Below, one piece after another: positions 32,265-43,430 of a DNA stretch of 64,000 bases. The stretch spans positions 32,754,536 through 32,818,535 of the forward strand of contig NC_089593.1 in assembly GCF_019320115.1 (NCBI RefSeq). Reading direction: 5' to 3'. Position 1 is the first letter of the stretch. Each line of letters opens with the position of its first letter. The notes beneath the pieces were generated by a model. That model saw nothing but the letters and a program-made list of their open reading frames with translations. It ran no database searches and was not told the DNA's origin. A program made the position numbers and the translations under genes. The DNA comes from Miscanthus floridulus. Its lineage: Eukaryota; Streptophyta; Magnoliopsida; Poales; Poaceae.

Positions 32265-32642
32265 GAGTTTTTCTACTTTAAAATCAATGCAATGGGAGAG
32301 GTCATTACTCATAATCGCATGGGATGAATTTTTTAAAACTATTGTGTCAAGAGTAAAGTCGTTAGTTTTACTCCCAAATCTCACACGTGTGGAACGCTAC
32401 GAATGATTTAGACTTTTATGACTTCTTTACTTAAAAAAACAAAGCACATGATGTTGACACTTGACACTACGTAGAAAAATCTCCAAAGAAGATAAACATC
32501 AGTGGTAACAGAAAAAAAAAACCTTCGCCTGACCTCTCCATCTGTTCCAATTTGATTGTTGATGCTACTCCCATCTTTACTTTAACAATGGTTAGTTCGT
32601 CCGCCATTAGAGTTGCGCACACACCTTGGACCATTGCTAACC
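32265..32642 (+). promoter_or_regulatory. 5' flank and leader of the RLP gene
   Basis: The first 320 bases are shared with 8012-8335, so this is the ancestral upstream unit of the RLP family at this locus. An ATG at 32588 opens a frame of 70 codons that overlaps the RLP start in another register and ends at 32797. It could lower translation of the RLP, or mark a frameshift near an older start codon. I see no clear TATA box. Confidence 0.55.
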
Positions 32643-35642
32643 ATGCTGCTCATACTTCTACAAATCCAGACTGCATACATGCTTGCTGTGACGACGATAA
32701 ACAACACCTCATTGTCTGCGCCTCCAGTTCCGTGCCTCCTCGATCAGGCCTCGGCGCTCCTCGAGCTGAAGGAGTCGTTCAACACTACTGGCGGTGATTC
32801 CACCACCTTCCTGACATGGACTGCCGACACAGACTGCTGCAGCTGGCACGGTGTCAGCTGTGGCAGCGCCGGTGGCCGTGTAGCCTCCCTCAACCTGAGT
32901 GGTCGGCAGCTGCAAGCCAGTGGTCTGGACCCTGCACTGTTCAGACTAACTTGGCTGAAGCACCTCGACCTCTCCGGCAACGACTTCAGCGTGTCCCAGC
33001 TCCCTACCGCTGGGTTTGAGCAGCTCACGCAGCTCACCCATCTCGACCTCTCCGACACCAACTTCGTGGGGCCAGTACCAGCAAGCATCGGCCGTCTCAA
33101 AAGCCTCATCTTCCTCGACCTCTCTACCAGCTTCTATGCCTATGATTTCGACGATGAGAACAGGTTGACATACTACACCTCAGACAACCTTTGGCAGCTC
33201 TGGGTGCCAAACATGGAGACCCTACTTGCAGACCTCACAAACCTGGAGGTGATCAGGCTGGGCATGGTGAATCTGTCTGGTAATGGAGCCCAATGGTGCG
33301 ACTATTTGGCCAGGTTCAGTCCTAAACTCAAGGTCCTCAGCTTACCATACTGCTTGCTACCAGGTCCTATATGTAGATCACTGTCAGCCTTGACATCACT
33401 TACAGTGATCGAGCTTCACTATAATCATTTGTCTGGTCCAGTGCCAGAGTTCCTGGCTGGTTTATCCAACCTGACTGTTCTTCAGCTCTCAACAAATAAG
33501 CTTCAAGGATATTTCCCTTCCATCATCTTCAAACACAAGAAGTTACAAACAATTGACCTCTCCAGGAATCCTGGGATCTCCGGTGTTCTGCCAGTTTTCT
33601 CGCAGGACAGCAGCTTGGAGAATCTGTTTGTCAATGACACAAGCTTCTCAGGGACCATACCAAGTTCAATAAGCAATCTCAAGTCTCTAAAAATGCTCGG
33701 CCTTGGTGCTCGTGGCTTCTCTGGAGTACTTCCCTCTTCAATAGGTGAGCTCAAATCCTTGGACCTGCTTGAGGTGTCTGGTTTACAGCTAGTAGGTTCC
33801 ATACCGTCATGGATCTCAAATATGGCTTCTCTCAGAGTTCTCAAATTCTCCTACTGTGGATTATCTGGACAGATACCTTCTTGGATAGGAAACCTAAGTG
33901 ACTTGACGGAGCTTGCACTGTGCAGTTGCAATTTTTCAGGGAAGATACCTCCACAGATATCAAATTTGACTAGACTACAAGTTCTGCAACTTCAGTCAAA
34001 CAATTTTGTAGGTATGGTGCAACTATCTGCATTCTCGAAAATGCAAAATCTATCTGTCTTGAATCTCTCAAACAATGAACTGCACGTGGTAGAAGGAGAA
34101 AATAGTTCTTTACCTGTTTCCTTCCCAAAAATCGAATTCTTACGTTTAGCATCTTGCAGAATGTCTAGTTTCCCCCGCTTCTTGAGGCATCTTGATTACA
34201 TCACTGGTCTTGACCTCTCTGATAACCAAATCCATGGGGCAATACCTCAGTGGATATGGGACACACTGAATGGATCGTACATCTTACTCCTGAATGTATC
34301 ACATAATATGTTTACAAGTGTGGGATCTGAAGAACCTTTGCTTCCAGTTGACATAGAATACTTTGATCTGAGTTTCAATAATTTCAGTGGGCCCATACCT
34401 ATACCAAGAGATGGCAGCGTTACACTTGACTACTCGAGCAACCAGTTCTCATCCATGCCTGATTTCTCTAATTACCTCAGTAGTACCCTCTTTCTAAAGG
34501 CCTCCAGAAATAGCCTTTCTGAAAATATTTCACAATCAATTTGTGGTGCGGTTAGGAGTTTACTGCTCATTGATCTTTCTTATAACAACTTAAGTGGTTC
34601 AATCCCATCTTGTTTACTAGAGGATGCCAGTGCATTACAAGTATTAAGTCTTAAAGGAAACAGATTTGTTGGAGAATTACCTGACAACATTAGCAAAGGT
34701 TGTGCACTTGAGGCATTAGATCTCAGTGGCAATTTGATTGATGGGAGATTACCAAGATCTCTAGTTTCTTGCAGGAACCTGGAGATACTTGACATTGGAA
34801 GCAATCGAATCAGTGATTCTTTCCCATGCTGGATGAGTACACTTCCTAAACTTCAAGTCCTTATTCTCAGGTCTAACAAGTTTACTGGGAAGTTGCTGGA
34901 TCCTTCAAATAATACACACGACCAAAATGAATGTGAATTTACACAACTGCGAATTGTTGACTTGGCCTCAAACTACTTGAGTGGCACATTGTCAGCAGGA
35001 TGGTTTAAGATGCTCAAGTCCATGAAGACCAGATCTGATAATGAGACATTAGTCATGGAAAATCAATATTACCATGTGCAACCATACCAGTTTACGGTTG
35101 CAATTACATACAAAGGGTACGACAGAACCATCTCCAAGATCTTGACGGCGCTTGTGCTAATAGATATCTCAAACAATTCGTTTTATGGTACCATCCCTGA
35201 GGATATTGGGGATCTTTTGCTGCTTCGTAGTCTCAACATGTCTCATAATGCCTTAGAAGGGCCAATTCCCGTTCAATTTGGCACATTAAAGCAACTTGAG
35301 TCACTGGACCTCTCCTCAAATGAGCTTTCTGGGGAGATCCCACAGGAGCTGGCATTGCTGAACTTCCTTTCGGTACTCAATCTGTCCTACAACATGTTGG
35401 CTGGACCAATACCAGAGTCATCTCAGTTCTCCACATTTTCCAATAGCTCTTTTTTGGGGAACTCTGGTTTGTGTGGACCTCCAGTATCCAAACAATGCAG
35501 CAATACAACAGAAACAAGCTTGCCAAATGCTTCAGAGAAGGACCTTGCAGATGTATTACTGTTCATGTTCACGGCATTGGGATTTGGTGTCTTCTTTTCA
35601 ATTACAGTCATAGTGATATGGGCAAGACACAACAGAAAGTGA
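32643..35642 (+). CDS. Leucine-rich-repeat receptor-like protein (RLP)
   Basis: This is a single-exon, intact 999-residue protein. A signal peptide (MLLILLQIQT onward) leads to an N-terminal cap with DCCSWHGVSC at residues 64-73. About 28-30 extracellular LRRs of the plant LxxLxxLxxLxLxxNxLxGxIPxx type follow. A non-LRR island lies at about residues 791-832 (MKTRSDNETLVMENQYYHV and YKGYDRTISK), then the last LRRs. A C-terminal cap (GLCGPPVSKQC), an acidic juxtamembrane part, a membrane helix at about 971-994 (FTALGFGVFFSITVIVIWA) and a five-residue tail complete it. It has no kinase domain. RLPs of this Ve1/Cf-like class sense apoplastic microbial molecules and signal through SOBIR1-type partner kinases; that role is inferred from family. 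I chose ATG 32643 because the longer frame opens with TTG. Confidence 0.95.
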   Translation: MLLILLQIQTAYMLAVTTINNTSLSAPPVPCLLDQASALLELKESFNTTGGDSTTFLTWTADTDCCSWHGVSCGSAGGRVASLNLSGRQLQASGLDPALFRLTWLKHLDLSGNDFSVSQLPTAGFEQLTQLTHLDLSDTNFVGPVPASIGRLKSLIFLDLSTSFYAYDFDDENRLTYYTSDNLWQLWVPNMETLLADLTNLEVIRLGMVNLSGNGAQWCDYLARFSPKLKVLSLPYCLLPGPICRSLSALTSLTVIELHYNHLSGPVPEFLAGLSNLTVLQLSTNKLQGYFPSIIFKHKKLQTIDLSRNPGISGVLPVFSQDSSLENLFVNDTSFSGTIPSSISNLKSLKMLGLGARGFSGVLPSSIGELKSLDLLEVSGLQLVGSIPSWISNMASLRVLKFSYCGLSGQIPSWIGNLSDLTELALCSCNFSGKIPPQISNLTRLQVLQLQSNNFVGMVQLSAFSKMQNLSVLNLSNNELHVVEGENSSLPVSFPKIEFLRLASCRMSSFPRFLRHLDYITGLDLSDNQIHGAIPQWIWDTLNGSYILLLNVSHNMFTSVGSEEPLLPVDIEYFDLSFNNFSGPIPIPRDGSVTLDYSSNQFSSMPDFSNYLSSTLFLKASRNSLSENISQSICGAVRSLLLIDLSYNNLSGSIPSCLLEDASALQVLSLKGNRFVGELPDNISKGCALEALDLSGNLIDGRLPRSLVSCRNLEILDIGSNRISDSFPCWMSTLPKLQVLILRSNKFTGKLLDPSNNTHDQNECEFTQLRIVDLASNYLSGTLSAGWFKMLKSMKTRSDNETLVMENQYYHVQPYQFTVAITYKGYDRTISKILTALVLIDISNNSFYGTIPEDIGDLLLLRSLNMSHNALEGPIPVQFGTLKQLESLDLSSNELSGEIPQELALLNFLSVLNLSYNMLAGPIPESSQFSTFSNSSFLGNSGLCGPPVSKQCSNTTETSLPNASEKDLADVLLFMFTALGFGVFFSITVIVIWARHNRK

Positions 35643-36860
35643 AACCAGACCCTTGAGTCTTGACAGAGCTGTTGTATTGAGTATGTCTGAGTTGATCGTA
35701 TGTGAAGATCAAACCTGCTATCTTATATATATATATGGAGTAGCCAAAAACAATTAAGCTTATGCTGTAATTTATATGGGAAGCCACTGCCGAAGGCAAA
35801 ACTTGACTCCTGAATCTTAACAGAGCTGTTTCTGTATGGAGAGTCTGTATGCTATATATGCAATGATCCATAGTTTGTATGTGAGGATCACCCCTGCCAT
35901 CTTATCTGGAGTTTCGAAAAAAGATTAAGCCTATGCTGTAACTTTTCTATTAAGACCTTTGTAATTTGAGCAGTTAAGTGGACACTAGCATATCAATCAA
36001 ATATTTTAGACTTTACACAGTGTGAACCATAAGACCATGTGACACGAGTAGAATGAAACTCGATAGAGTTGATCAGTAACACCACTTCTTCCCAAGTTGC
36101 ATTAGCATCAATTTCCTCTTTCCTCGCAAAAAAAAAACATCAATTTCCTCTTCATATCTATTGGAGAGGCCAATGATGTTGTGACTTATTGTAATCAGAA
36201 GAGAATAATAACTCTGAAGTTAGAAGCACACCCAGCACTGAATCTGATAGCTCTTGGAGTCCAGCAAGGAATTCTTCAGAGAGCCCAGCGGTTAGGACCC
36301 AGGTCACACCCACCCTGTGCCTTGAGAGATGCCAAATAATCAGAAGCTCTCTCTACAAAAGCAGAATGCATATCTTCTTCTGCTTCGTCATCAGCAAACA
36401 CATGTATGAAATAACCAACAACGGTAGCAACACATGAGGTCAAAGAGATTGTCATTATTTTCTCTCTTATTCTTGACATTTTTTGGGGTACTCTGTTGGC
36501 ATCAATATACATTTATGAAGTTCTCCTTCCCTTCAACCTAGACCTAGCGTCGTCTTCATTTATGTGAGACCAGGGATCGAAAGGTTGATCCGCTATGTAA
36601 AGGCTAGAAAATAAGTAATCTAAGTAAATATTTGGCAGATCATGTTAATTGTAACGAATTCATTTATGGAAGAACTGTGCATCGCATAAATGCCCAATGC
36701 TCAGAGCACAAGTACAATAACGTCCTTGAGATAGAAAATCTAGCCGATTATACAGGATCATATCTATATATGACATAACGACAAGGTTCGTGCTACTCAG
36801 ATATTCAAATGTAACCACTCTACTTGCTACTCCGGCTAGGATGATAATGGCAGAAACCAC
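35643..36860 (+). repeat. RLP 3' flank, duplicated elsewhere in the window
   Basis: The first 130 bases after the stop are repeated at about 35815-35945 (GATCAAACCTGC/GATCACCCCTGC, then AAAA-ATTAAGC-TATGCTGTAA), a local duplication of the 3' untranslated region. 35643-35980 also matches 43202-43430, and 36010-36860 matches 51450-52130 plus 54502-54560. Shared words include AGCACTGAATCTGATAGCT and CTATACAGGATCA. This shows that a unit of at least 4 kb was duplicated together with the RLP gene. Confidence 0.85.
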
Positions 36861-37069
36861 AAGCGCAGGCGTTGGTATCTCTACTTACTTAAAAAATAAG
36901 GGGGAATTCCTTGTGTGCCATTAAAAAATATCGTAATGCCCTGTGTGTCCCTGTAAAAGTTCAGCGGTCTTCAGCGCCACTGCTCTAACTTTTTTGTGCC
37001 CTCCATGCCACTGCCGTCAGTTTGGGTTCTAACGCCGTCAAACTGCAGAGAGCCTATAGGGGGCTCAAA

Positions 37070-38986
37070 CTGACAACGGCGGCGGTGAGGGACACCATCT
37101 CAGATGGCCAAGCACTGTCCATTCACGACAAGCTCGTCTCCCAGAATGGAAGGTACGCCCTTGGGTTTTTTGAGACAGGTAACCAAATTGTCCTTGCATC
37201 ACTCAAGTCCTCCAAACCTTATTGTCCAGTGGTGTGTGGAATGGAAAAAGATTTAACTCGTCGCCGGAAGTGTCAAGGAACGTTGGTTACCTGTCATTTG
37301 TAGAGACTAACCATGAGAAGTATCATACATACCATGTGTCAGATGAAATGAATATTTATTATAACTTGGGTGTCTCGGGTCAGATAAACGTATTCATTTG
37401 GCCTGAAGGTTCACAAGATTGGGTGCCCATTCCGAACCTAGATCTCAATGCGATGTGTATGCAGCCTGTGGACCTTTCACAATATGCGATGATGATGCTC
37501 TGCCTCATTGCACTTGTATGAAGGGGTTCACTGTAACATATATTGAAGATTGGGAGCTAGATGATCGAAGCAATGGATGCTCGAGGAACACTGCATTAGA
37601 TTGCAATTTTTCAAATGAAAGTTCAATAAGATCCATGGATAAATTCTTATCTATTCCATGTGTTAGTTTACACAAAGTGAGCGCAAAACAGAGGATGCTA
37701 AAAGCAGTGGTGAATGTGCTCAAGTCTGCTTGGGCAATTGCTCTTGCACTGCATATTCCTTCAGTAACAATACATGCTTTATTTGGCATGAAGAATTGCT
37801 AAACGTAAGGCAAATACAATGTGGTACCACAGCAGATTCAAATGGAGAAACTCTTAACCTTCGCCTTGCGGCTAAAGATGTGCAAAGTTTAGATAAAAAC
37901 AAAAGAGTATTTACTATTGGAGTTGCCATTGGTACTAGTACTGCTGATTTATGTTTGTTTGCATTCATCATGCTCATAATGATTTGGAGAAACAAAAGGA
38001 AGAGCTCTTACAGAATCTCACAAACTGCCCAAGGTTGCAATGGAATCATTACATTTCGATACATCGATTTACACCATGCAACTAAAAATTTCTCAGAAAA
38101 GCTAGGGCAAGGTGGTTTTGGTTCTGTATTCAAGGGGTTCCTGAGTGACTCAACAGCGATAGCAGTGAAATGGCTTGATTATGCTCATCACAGAGAGAAG
38201 CAATTCAGAGCTGAAGTGAAATCAATTGGCATAATCCAATACATTAATTTAGTCAATTTACTTGGTTTTTGCTGCAAGGGTGCTAGAAGGTTGCTTGTTT
38301 ATGAACACATGCCGAATGGCTCTCTCGATATTCATCTTTTCCAGAGCCATGCGACATTATTGAAGTGGGGCACTAGGTATCAAATAGCATTGGGAGTTGC
38401 CAGAGGATTGACCTACTTGCATGAGGTGTGCTGTGACTGCAGCATACATTGTGATATTAAACCGGAAAATATTCTCCTTTCTGATTCATTTATCCCAAAA
38501 ATTGCAGATTTTGGGATGGCCAAGTTCTTGGGGAGGGATTTTAGCCGAGTCTTAACTACTTTCAGGGGAACTATAGGATACCTTGCACCTGAATGGATCA
38601 CTGGAGTGGCTATTACACCAAAAGTTGATGTGTATGCCTATGGTATGGTTCTATTGGAAATCATATCTGGACAAAGGAATACATCTGTTTCTTGTTCTTG
38701 CAGTAGCAGCAATCATGATATTTATTACCCTGTACATGTCGCACGGACAATTGTTGAGGGAGATGTAATGAGCTTGCTGGACCACAGATTAAATGGTGAA
38801 GCCAATTCAAAGCAGGTCGAAATAGCTTGCAAGCTTGCATGTTGGTGTATTCAAGATGATCAGTCTAATAGACCAACAATGGCCGAGGTGGTTCAGTCCC
38901 TTGAGGGTTTACTTGAAATTAACATACCCCCAATGCCAAGATTACTTCAAGCTATTGCTGGAAGCTCTAGTTTTACTTGCTTCTAA
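37070..38986 (+). pseudogene. G-type lectin S-receptor-like Ser/Thr kinase, ectodomain broken
   Basis: The N-terminal start of a B-lectin domain (DTISDGQALSIHDKLVSQNG, GRYALGFF) jumps straight into the end of the S-domain (SSGVWNGKRF), so most of the lectin domain is deleted and no signal peptide is seen. After a frameshift near 37435 the EGF/PAN region follows (QCDVYAACGPFTICDDDALP). After another near 37680 the frame stays open to the stop at 38986: CLGNCSCTAYSF, a membrane helix, then a complete kinase. The glycine loop is at 38105 (GQGGFGSV), the Lys is in IAVKW, and HCDIKPENILL, DFGMAKFLG and GYLAPEW follow. HCD in place of HRD makes it a non-RD kinase, usual for the SD-2 subfamily. As it stands it cannot be a working receptor, but the cytoplasmic half is undamaged. 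Confidence 0.88.
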
Positions 38987-39320
38987 TCCTTATTTCCCCA
39001 AATGTATCATTTCTGATATCGATGGAGATGTTTGTTTACTTTCCTTGTATGCTTTCTTTCATATAAACCATACAATGCAAATTGTTGTATATCCATGTTC
39101 CATGGCGTAGCGTTCATATGTACGCCACACAAAGTTGATGTTATTTAGTTTTGGAATTGATGTCAATTGAATTTTCTTTCGACATTTGGGGTTCTCTTCC
39201 TAACCATTGAATTTGCTTTGTATTATGATGGTTTCTATGCTTTACATGTTTTGATTTGAGTACCCAGGGGCATTCATTTATGTTGATGCTTGCTTGTACA
39301 TCCTTAATCCTTTGATGTAG
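38987..39320. other. 3' flank of the receptor-kinase pseudogene
   Basis: AT-rich DNA of the sort expected for a 3' untranslated region and intergenic spacer. I see no further gene or repeat with supportable edges. Confidence 0.4.
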
Positions 39321-40064
39321 CACTAGTAGAGAACGGACCTTCGGATTTTGGCTTTAGTCGTCCCGATTGTCTGGGGCTAGGACTAATATCATCATTAGTC
39401 CCGGGTCCAATGGCTAGGGCACAGAGGGGACCGACCTTTAGTCCTGGTTGGAGCCACCAACTGGGTACTAAAGTTGGTGTTATCAACCAGGACTAAAGGG
39501 TCCTTCACAGTACAGTTCAAAAAGAAAGCATCTCATCCAAAGTCACATGTGTTGTGTAGGTGGGGTGGAAAACTACGTGTGGGGTAATACATGACGTCTT
39601 TGGTTCGTGTAACACCCCACCATCTAAAATTGCTTCTATGACCCAGCTCCGCACATGTAACGGGCCAGCATAGCTAGCGTAGCACATCTCTTACACTTTT
39701 GTTCTCGCTTCGTGTAAAAGGGTTAACCCGGAAGTGCTACATTTTGAATGACAAATATTATAAGCTGACCCTCATCCTTCTAAATTTCCAAGGTGGTACT
39801 AAACCCACCAACAACAATCCTCATGAGCCACATGGGCCAACTTCACAACTACTATAGGCTACTAACGGGTTGGGGTGTTACAGTTCGAGTTCCACGAATC
39901 ACAGGGCACAGTTGAGCGGTTGTGCCATAATTATTTTTTTAGCCCGCACACCCTTTAGTCCTGGTTGCCTGGCATGCCCTTTAGTCCCAGATCTGTAGTT
40001 CCGGTTGGAAACCAGAACTAATGCCCTTTCCCAACCGAGACTAAAGGCCATTTCTCCACTAGTG
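39321..40064. mobile_element. Non-autonomous CACTA element (TTTAGTCC family)
   Basis: The ends CACTAGTAGAGAACGG and TTTCTCCACTAGTG are inverse, with target duplication TAG on both sides (39318-39320 and 40065-40067). Subterminal words CCTTTAGTCCTGGTTG and its inverse appear near each end, a pattern widespread in grasses. A 275 bp solo LTR is inserted in the middle. There is no coding capacity. Confidence 0.93.
39608..39882. mobile_element. Short solo LTR nested in the CACTA element
   Basis: The 275 bp unit starts TGTAACACCCC and ends GGGGTGTTACA, with a perfect 5 bp target duplication GTTCG (39603-39607 and 39883-39887). TG...CA ends, a 5 bp duplication and no internal region define a solo LTR, or a very small LTR-type unit. 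It resembles in its ends the solo LTR at 56931. Confidence 0.85.
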
Positions 40065-40179
40065 TAGGTTTGCGAAGAGCTCTATTTAATAGTACTAATT
40101 GTATTCCTCGACATCCTTCACAACACGAACTATTATAATTATTTGATTTACGAAGACAACTACATGTTTCTATTTCTTA

Positions 40180-40640
40180 AGAAGCTTCTCACTTTTGGGG
40201 TAGCTAGATTACATAGAGAACTTGTGCAATAGGTGAACCGAGTACCAAGGGTAATCTTTGTAACGTACTTTGCTAAGGTTGACATATGTGAGTTCGTAAT
40301 TGTCCTCCTCCACACATTGTTGGTGTTTGACCCACTGGAGACTAGTAGATTAAATCCTTAGTCACCATCTATGAAGGCATAGTATGAGATCTTTTTTCCC
40401 ATTGTGTCGATGACCTCAATCCAAATGCCATAGTTTTTGGACCCACTCTTCTTGTCCTTTGTGTTATTACAAAAGGGTACACATTAATTAATGTCATATG
40501 CTTGCCATGATGTGACCTGCCTTGATGGCCCAAAGCCAACATTTTGATCATTGTCTCATCTTTTGTTTCTCCATTTGGTAGGTTAAGCTCTTTGCATTGT
40601 ACCATGTGGTGATTGTGCTCTCTCATGACCCAATTCTCTA
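40180..40640 (-). pseudogene. TNP2-type transposase C-terminal remnant
   Basis: Minus-strand translation in shifting frames gives the region before and within DUF4216. A PSRQVTSWQAYDIN-like segment comes first, then NTKDKKSGSKNYGIWIEVID (40400-40480). LQWVKHQQCVEEDNYELTYV and NLSKVRYKDYPWY follow at about 40220-40340. This matches the C terminus of CACTA transposases as seen also at 15880-16200. It is unrelated in position to the neighbouring CACTA element and is badly decayed. Confidence 0.7.
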
Positions 40641-41570
40641 AGCGGTCTTTACGTTTTACATGAATTTATTTAAGATAAAACCAGACCTTCACCTTGTAGA
40701 TAAGTAGCATAGAAAATACTACCGTCCCACGACTAGTCACAACTTGACAGTAGATATTAAAAAGTAGTCTACGAGTGCTTATGAGAAGTAAAAGAATTGA
40801 TTGGTTTCTCATCCAACATTAAGAAACTAGTCATGATGAAAGAGTTTCTGGTAACCGGCTGCCATCTTCATGATTGCCATGTGACACCAATGATATTTCT
40901 AGTTATAACAATCAGGGCTATAAAAGTCAATATAGTAAAGTTGCTCATCACTTCGTTTTGCTACTTCTTCGCCAAGATTTCACATAAGGTGATTGATAAT
41001 TATGGACTAGGTTCTCTATGGGAATCAGGCTATAGACTCTTACCCAACTTGAGATTTGTTTCCCTTCATCATGTTTTGACATAATGGCACACCTGATTGT
41101 TCACATGCTTCATCAGATACGTGCGCTGGACCCTTGTTACTTACATGAAATGTGGATGCACGAGAGGTCCATATCCGTTCTAAACTACTACATACTAAAT
41201 CATGCTTAACATGAGTGATTCATAATAAAGGGCTACAATACTAAATAATAAGCTTTTAACCTATATCAACATTACATAAAAGATATGGAAGGAATTGGTT
41301 TATCTAGCAGATGTCAGCTATTAACTTGTTGCTTTAGTTCTTGTGTAAGTTGTGTTGTGTTCTTCATATGAGCATGAAGGACCAAACTACGAACCTATGA
41401 TGTATTGAGCTACTATGTATTATCTTAGTGAACTCTGTGTATGTGACAGATTTGTGTGTTATCTAATACTAAATTAAAGAAAGAATACAGGATTGGCACA
41501 TTTTACCGCCACAAAATTATTAAAGAAAGAGAGATGTGGACCAAGGACCTAATTAAGCTCATGATCAGCA
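40641..41570. other. AT-rich intergenic DNA, no gene seen
   Basis: A 95-residue frame at 40797-41084 is open but has no recognisable domain, and its composition follows the local AT-rich DNA. Nothing else is supportable. Confidence 0.4.
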
Positions 41571-42060
41571 GGGAAAGAAAGACTAGATAGACATGACCGT
41601 CTCAAAGTCAAGGTCACTTGTCTGAGCTTTTTATTGGAATGCCTGTCAGAGTTGGCATGGTCATTAGCCACAAAATAAAAGCAAGAGTAGTAAAAGCCAG
41701 TCATACGGCAGAGACATACCAGGCGCTGATGAGGCGGTAGGTCAAACAACAAACATGCATGTGTTTTAGGCTAAAAGAAAAATAAGAACAGATCAAAAGC
41801 CCCTGTCAGAGTCAAGGTCGTCTAATGATAACTTTGGTTAGTATATGAAAGCCAGTCAAACTGTAGAAATTAAACGTGCCATGCGCTGGTGAAAGCTGAA
41901 AGAAACACTCCCAAAGTCAAGGTCGTCAAAATAAAAGCAGAGGCAGTAGAAGCCAGTAGTACGGCAGAAACCCGCCATGAGTTGATGATGCGGTATGTCG
42001 GAGATGTGACGAAGGCTGAAAGAAAGACAAAAATAGAAAAATCTGACTTAGAGTCAAAAT
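41571..42060. repeat. Degenerate tandem repeat upstream of the RLP fragment
   Basis: Three diverged units contain GTCAAGGTC, AAAATAAAAGCA, GTAAAAGCCAGTCATACGGC or AGAAGCCAGTAGTACGGC, and GCGCTGATGA-GCGGTA-GTC. They start near 41600, 41800 and 41910. They look like repeats of an LTR or promoter region. Open frames on both strands (41870-42185) are by-products. Confidence 0.55.
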
Positions 42061-42844
42061 CATCCGTTCTGTTCAGTGCTATTTTCCTTTTGTTGCCGGT
42101 CAGAGTGTATTTGGGGTCGCGTGACAAATGCCTGTTAGAGTTGATAGAGGTCATGATCGTGGATGGTAAAGACCAAGGCACTTAAGTATCTGGAGAGTAG
42201 TTCCATTGCATGTTCTCAGAAGTCTGAACACAACTGCCGAGGTCAAAGCTCCCATGATTCTCATGATGAGACCTCTCATAGCCGGCCCATAAAATTTAGA
42301 GCGCACACACTGGATAGAAACCGAAATTGTTTCACAATTTCCACTGGGCGAATAAAGATGAGTATAAGTCGGCAGCAGTTATATATTTTTTCTGTTAGAA
42401 AAAGGCAGCAGTTAGAGTAGGTTGTATCCAGGTGGGATTCTTTAACTCGGCTAAGCCAGTAATTTCGAAGCTTCAATGAGATGTTTGTTTGCTCTTAGTT
42501 TTCCGATAGGACTCTTGACATGAGAGGGGCTGTTCTGTTTTTTCTGTTCTTCTCACCTCACTTCTCAGGACTCGTCACAGTAGCCCAGGTCAGTGCTCAA
42601 TAGAAACTAGAAGAGCAGGGATACTCTGAAATTCTGAATCCACGGGAGTGACCTTTTAAGGCTGCAGTTTGGGTCATATCGGTAATGCCACTATTAAGAC
42701 GTCCGGAAGGCCGGACGCCTCGCTCCACTCCATGCCGCATGCGCCCCTCGCCTAAAAAGACAAAATCAACTCCTGCACGCCTGGCTTCTCTATGCTCTGC
42801 TCCCGCCCTTACCCCTTCCGCGCTCCTCATCCCCTGCCGCAGTG
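42061..42844. other. Sequence joined to the RLP fragment, no gene
   Basis: No reading frame here is convincing. The last 160 bases are GC-rich (ATGCCGCATGCGCCCCTCGC, then CCCCTGCCGCAGTG) and end exactly where RLP homology starts, so they are probably the end of an inserted element that removed the 5' part of this RLP copy. Class unknown. Confidence 0.4.
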
Positions 42845-43201
42845 ATGAGGCAACTCGAATCATTGGACCTCTCCTCAAATGAGCTTTCTGGTGAGATCCC
42901 AGAGGAGTTAGCATCACTGGACTTCCTTTCGACTTTGAATCTGTCCTACAACAAGTTGGCTGGGCGAATGCCAGAGTCATCTCAGTTCTCCATATTTTCC
43001 AGGAGCTCTTTTCTGGGGAACACTAGCTTGTGTGGACCTCCAGTGTCCAAACAATGCAGCAATCGAACAGAAACAAACGCGCTACATGCTTTAGACAATG
43101 ACTTTGAAGATGTCCTGCTCTTCATGTTCACTGCGTTGGGATTTGGCATCTTCTTTTCAATTACAGTCGTAGTGATATGGGGAAGACACAGCAGAAAGTG
43201 A
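42845..43201 (+). pseudogene. C-terminal fragment of a second RLP copy
   Basis: The 118-residue frame aligns with the last 117 residues of the intact RLP at about 85 percent identity by eye. It covers the last LRR pair (QLESLDLSSNELSGEIPEEL), the cap (SLCGPPVSKQCSN), the membrane helix (FTALGFGIFFSITVVVIWG) and the tail RHSRK. The upstream 880 residues are absent. The reading frame is unbroken from the junction to the stop. Without a signal peptide it has no obvious function. Confidence 0.93.
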
Positions 43202-43430
43202 AACCAGACCCTTGAATCATGACAGAGTTGTTGTATTGATTCTCTATGCGTCCATCCATAGTTTGTATGTGAAGATCAAACCTGCTATCTTAGATATATG
43301 GAGTAGCCAAAAACAATTAAGCCTATGCTGTAATTTATACTTTTCAGGCCTGTGTAATTTGAGCAATAAGGTGTTGTCTAGCATATGCATAAGAATATTT
43401 ATTTATAATTAATAGCAAAGTTCTTTCTGT
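43202..43430 (+). repeat. 3' flank of the second RLP copy
   Basis: It matches 35643-35980 with one deletion covering the local duplication seen in the first copy (GAAACCAGACCCTTGA, then AGCCAAAAACAATTAAGC). Homology fades at about 43430 and resumes at about 51420, beyond the nested transposons. Confidence 0.85.
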
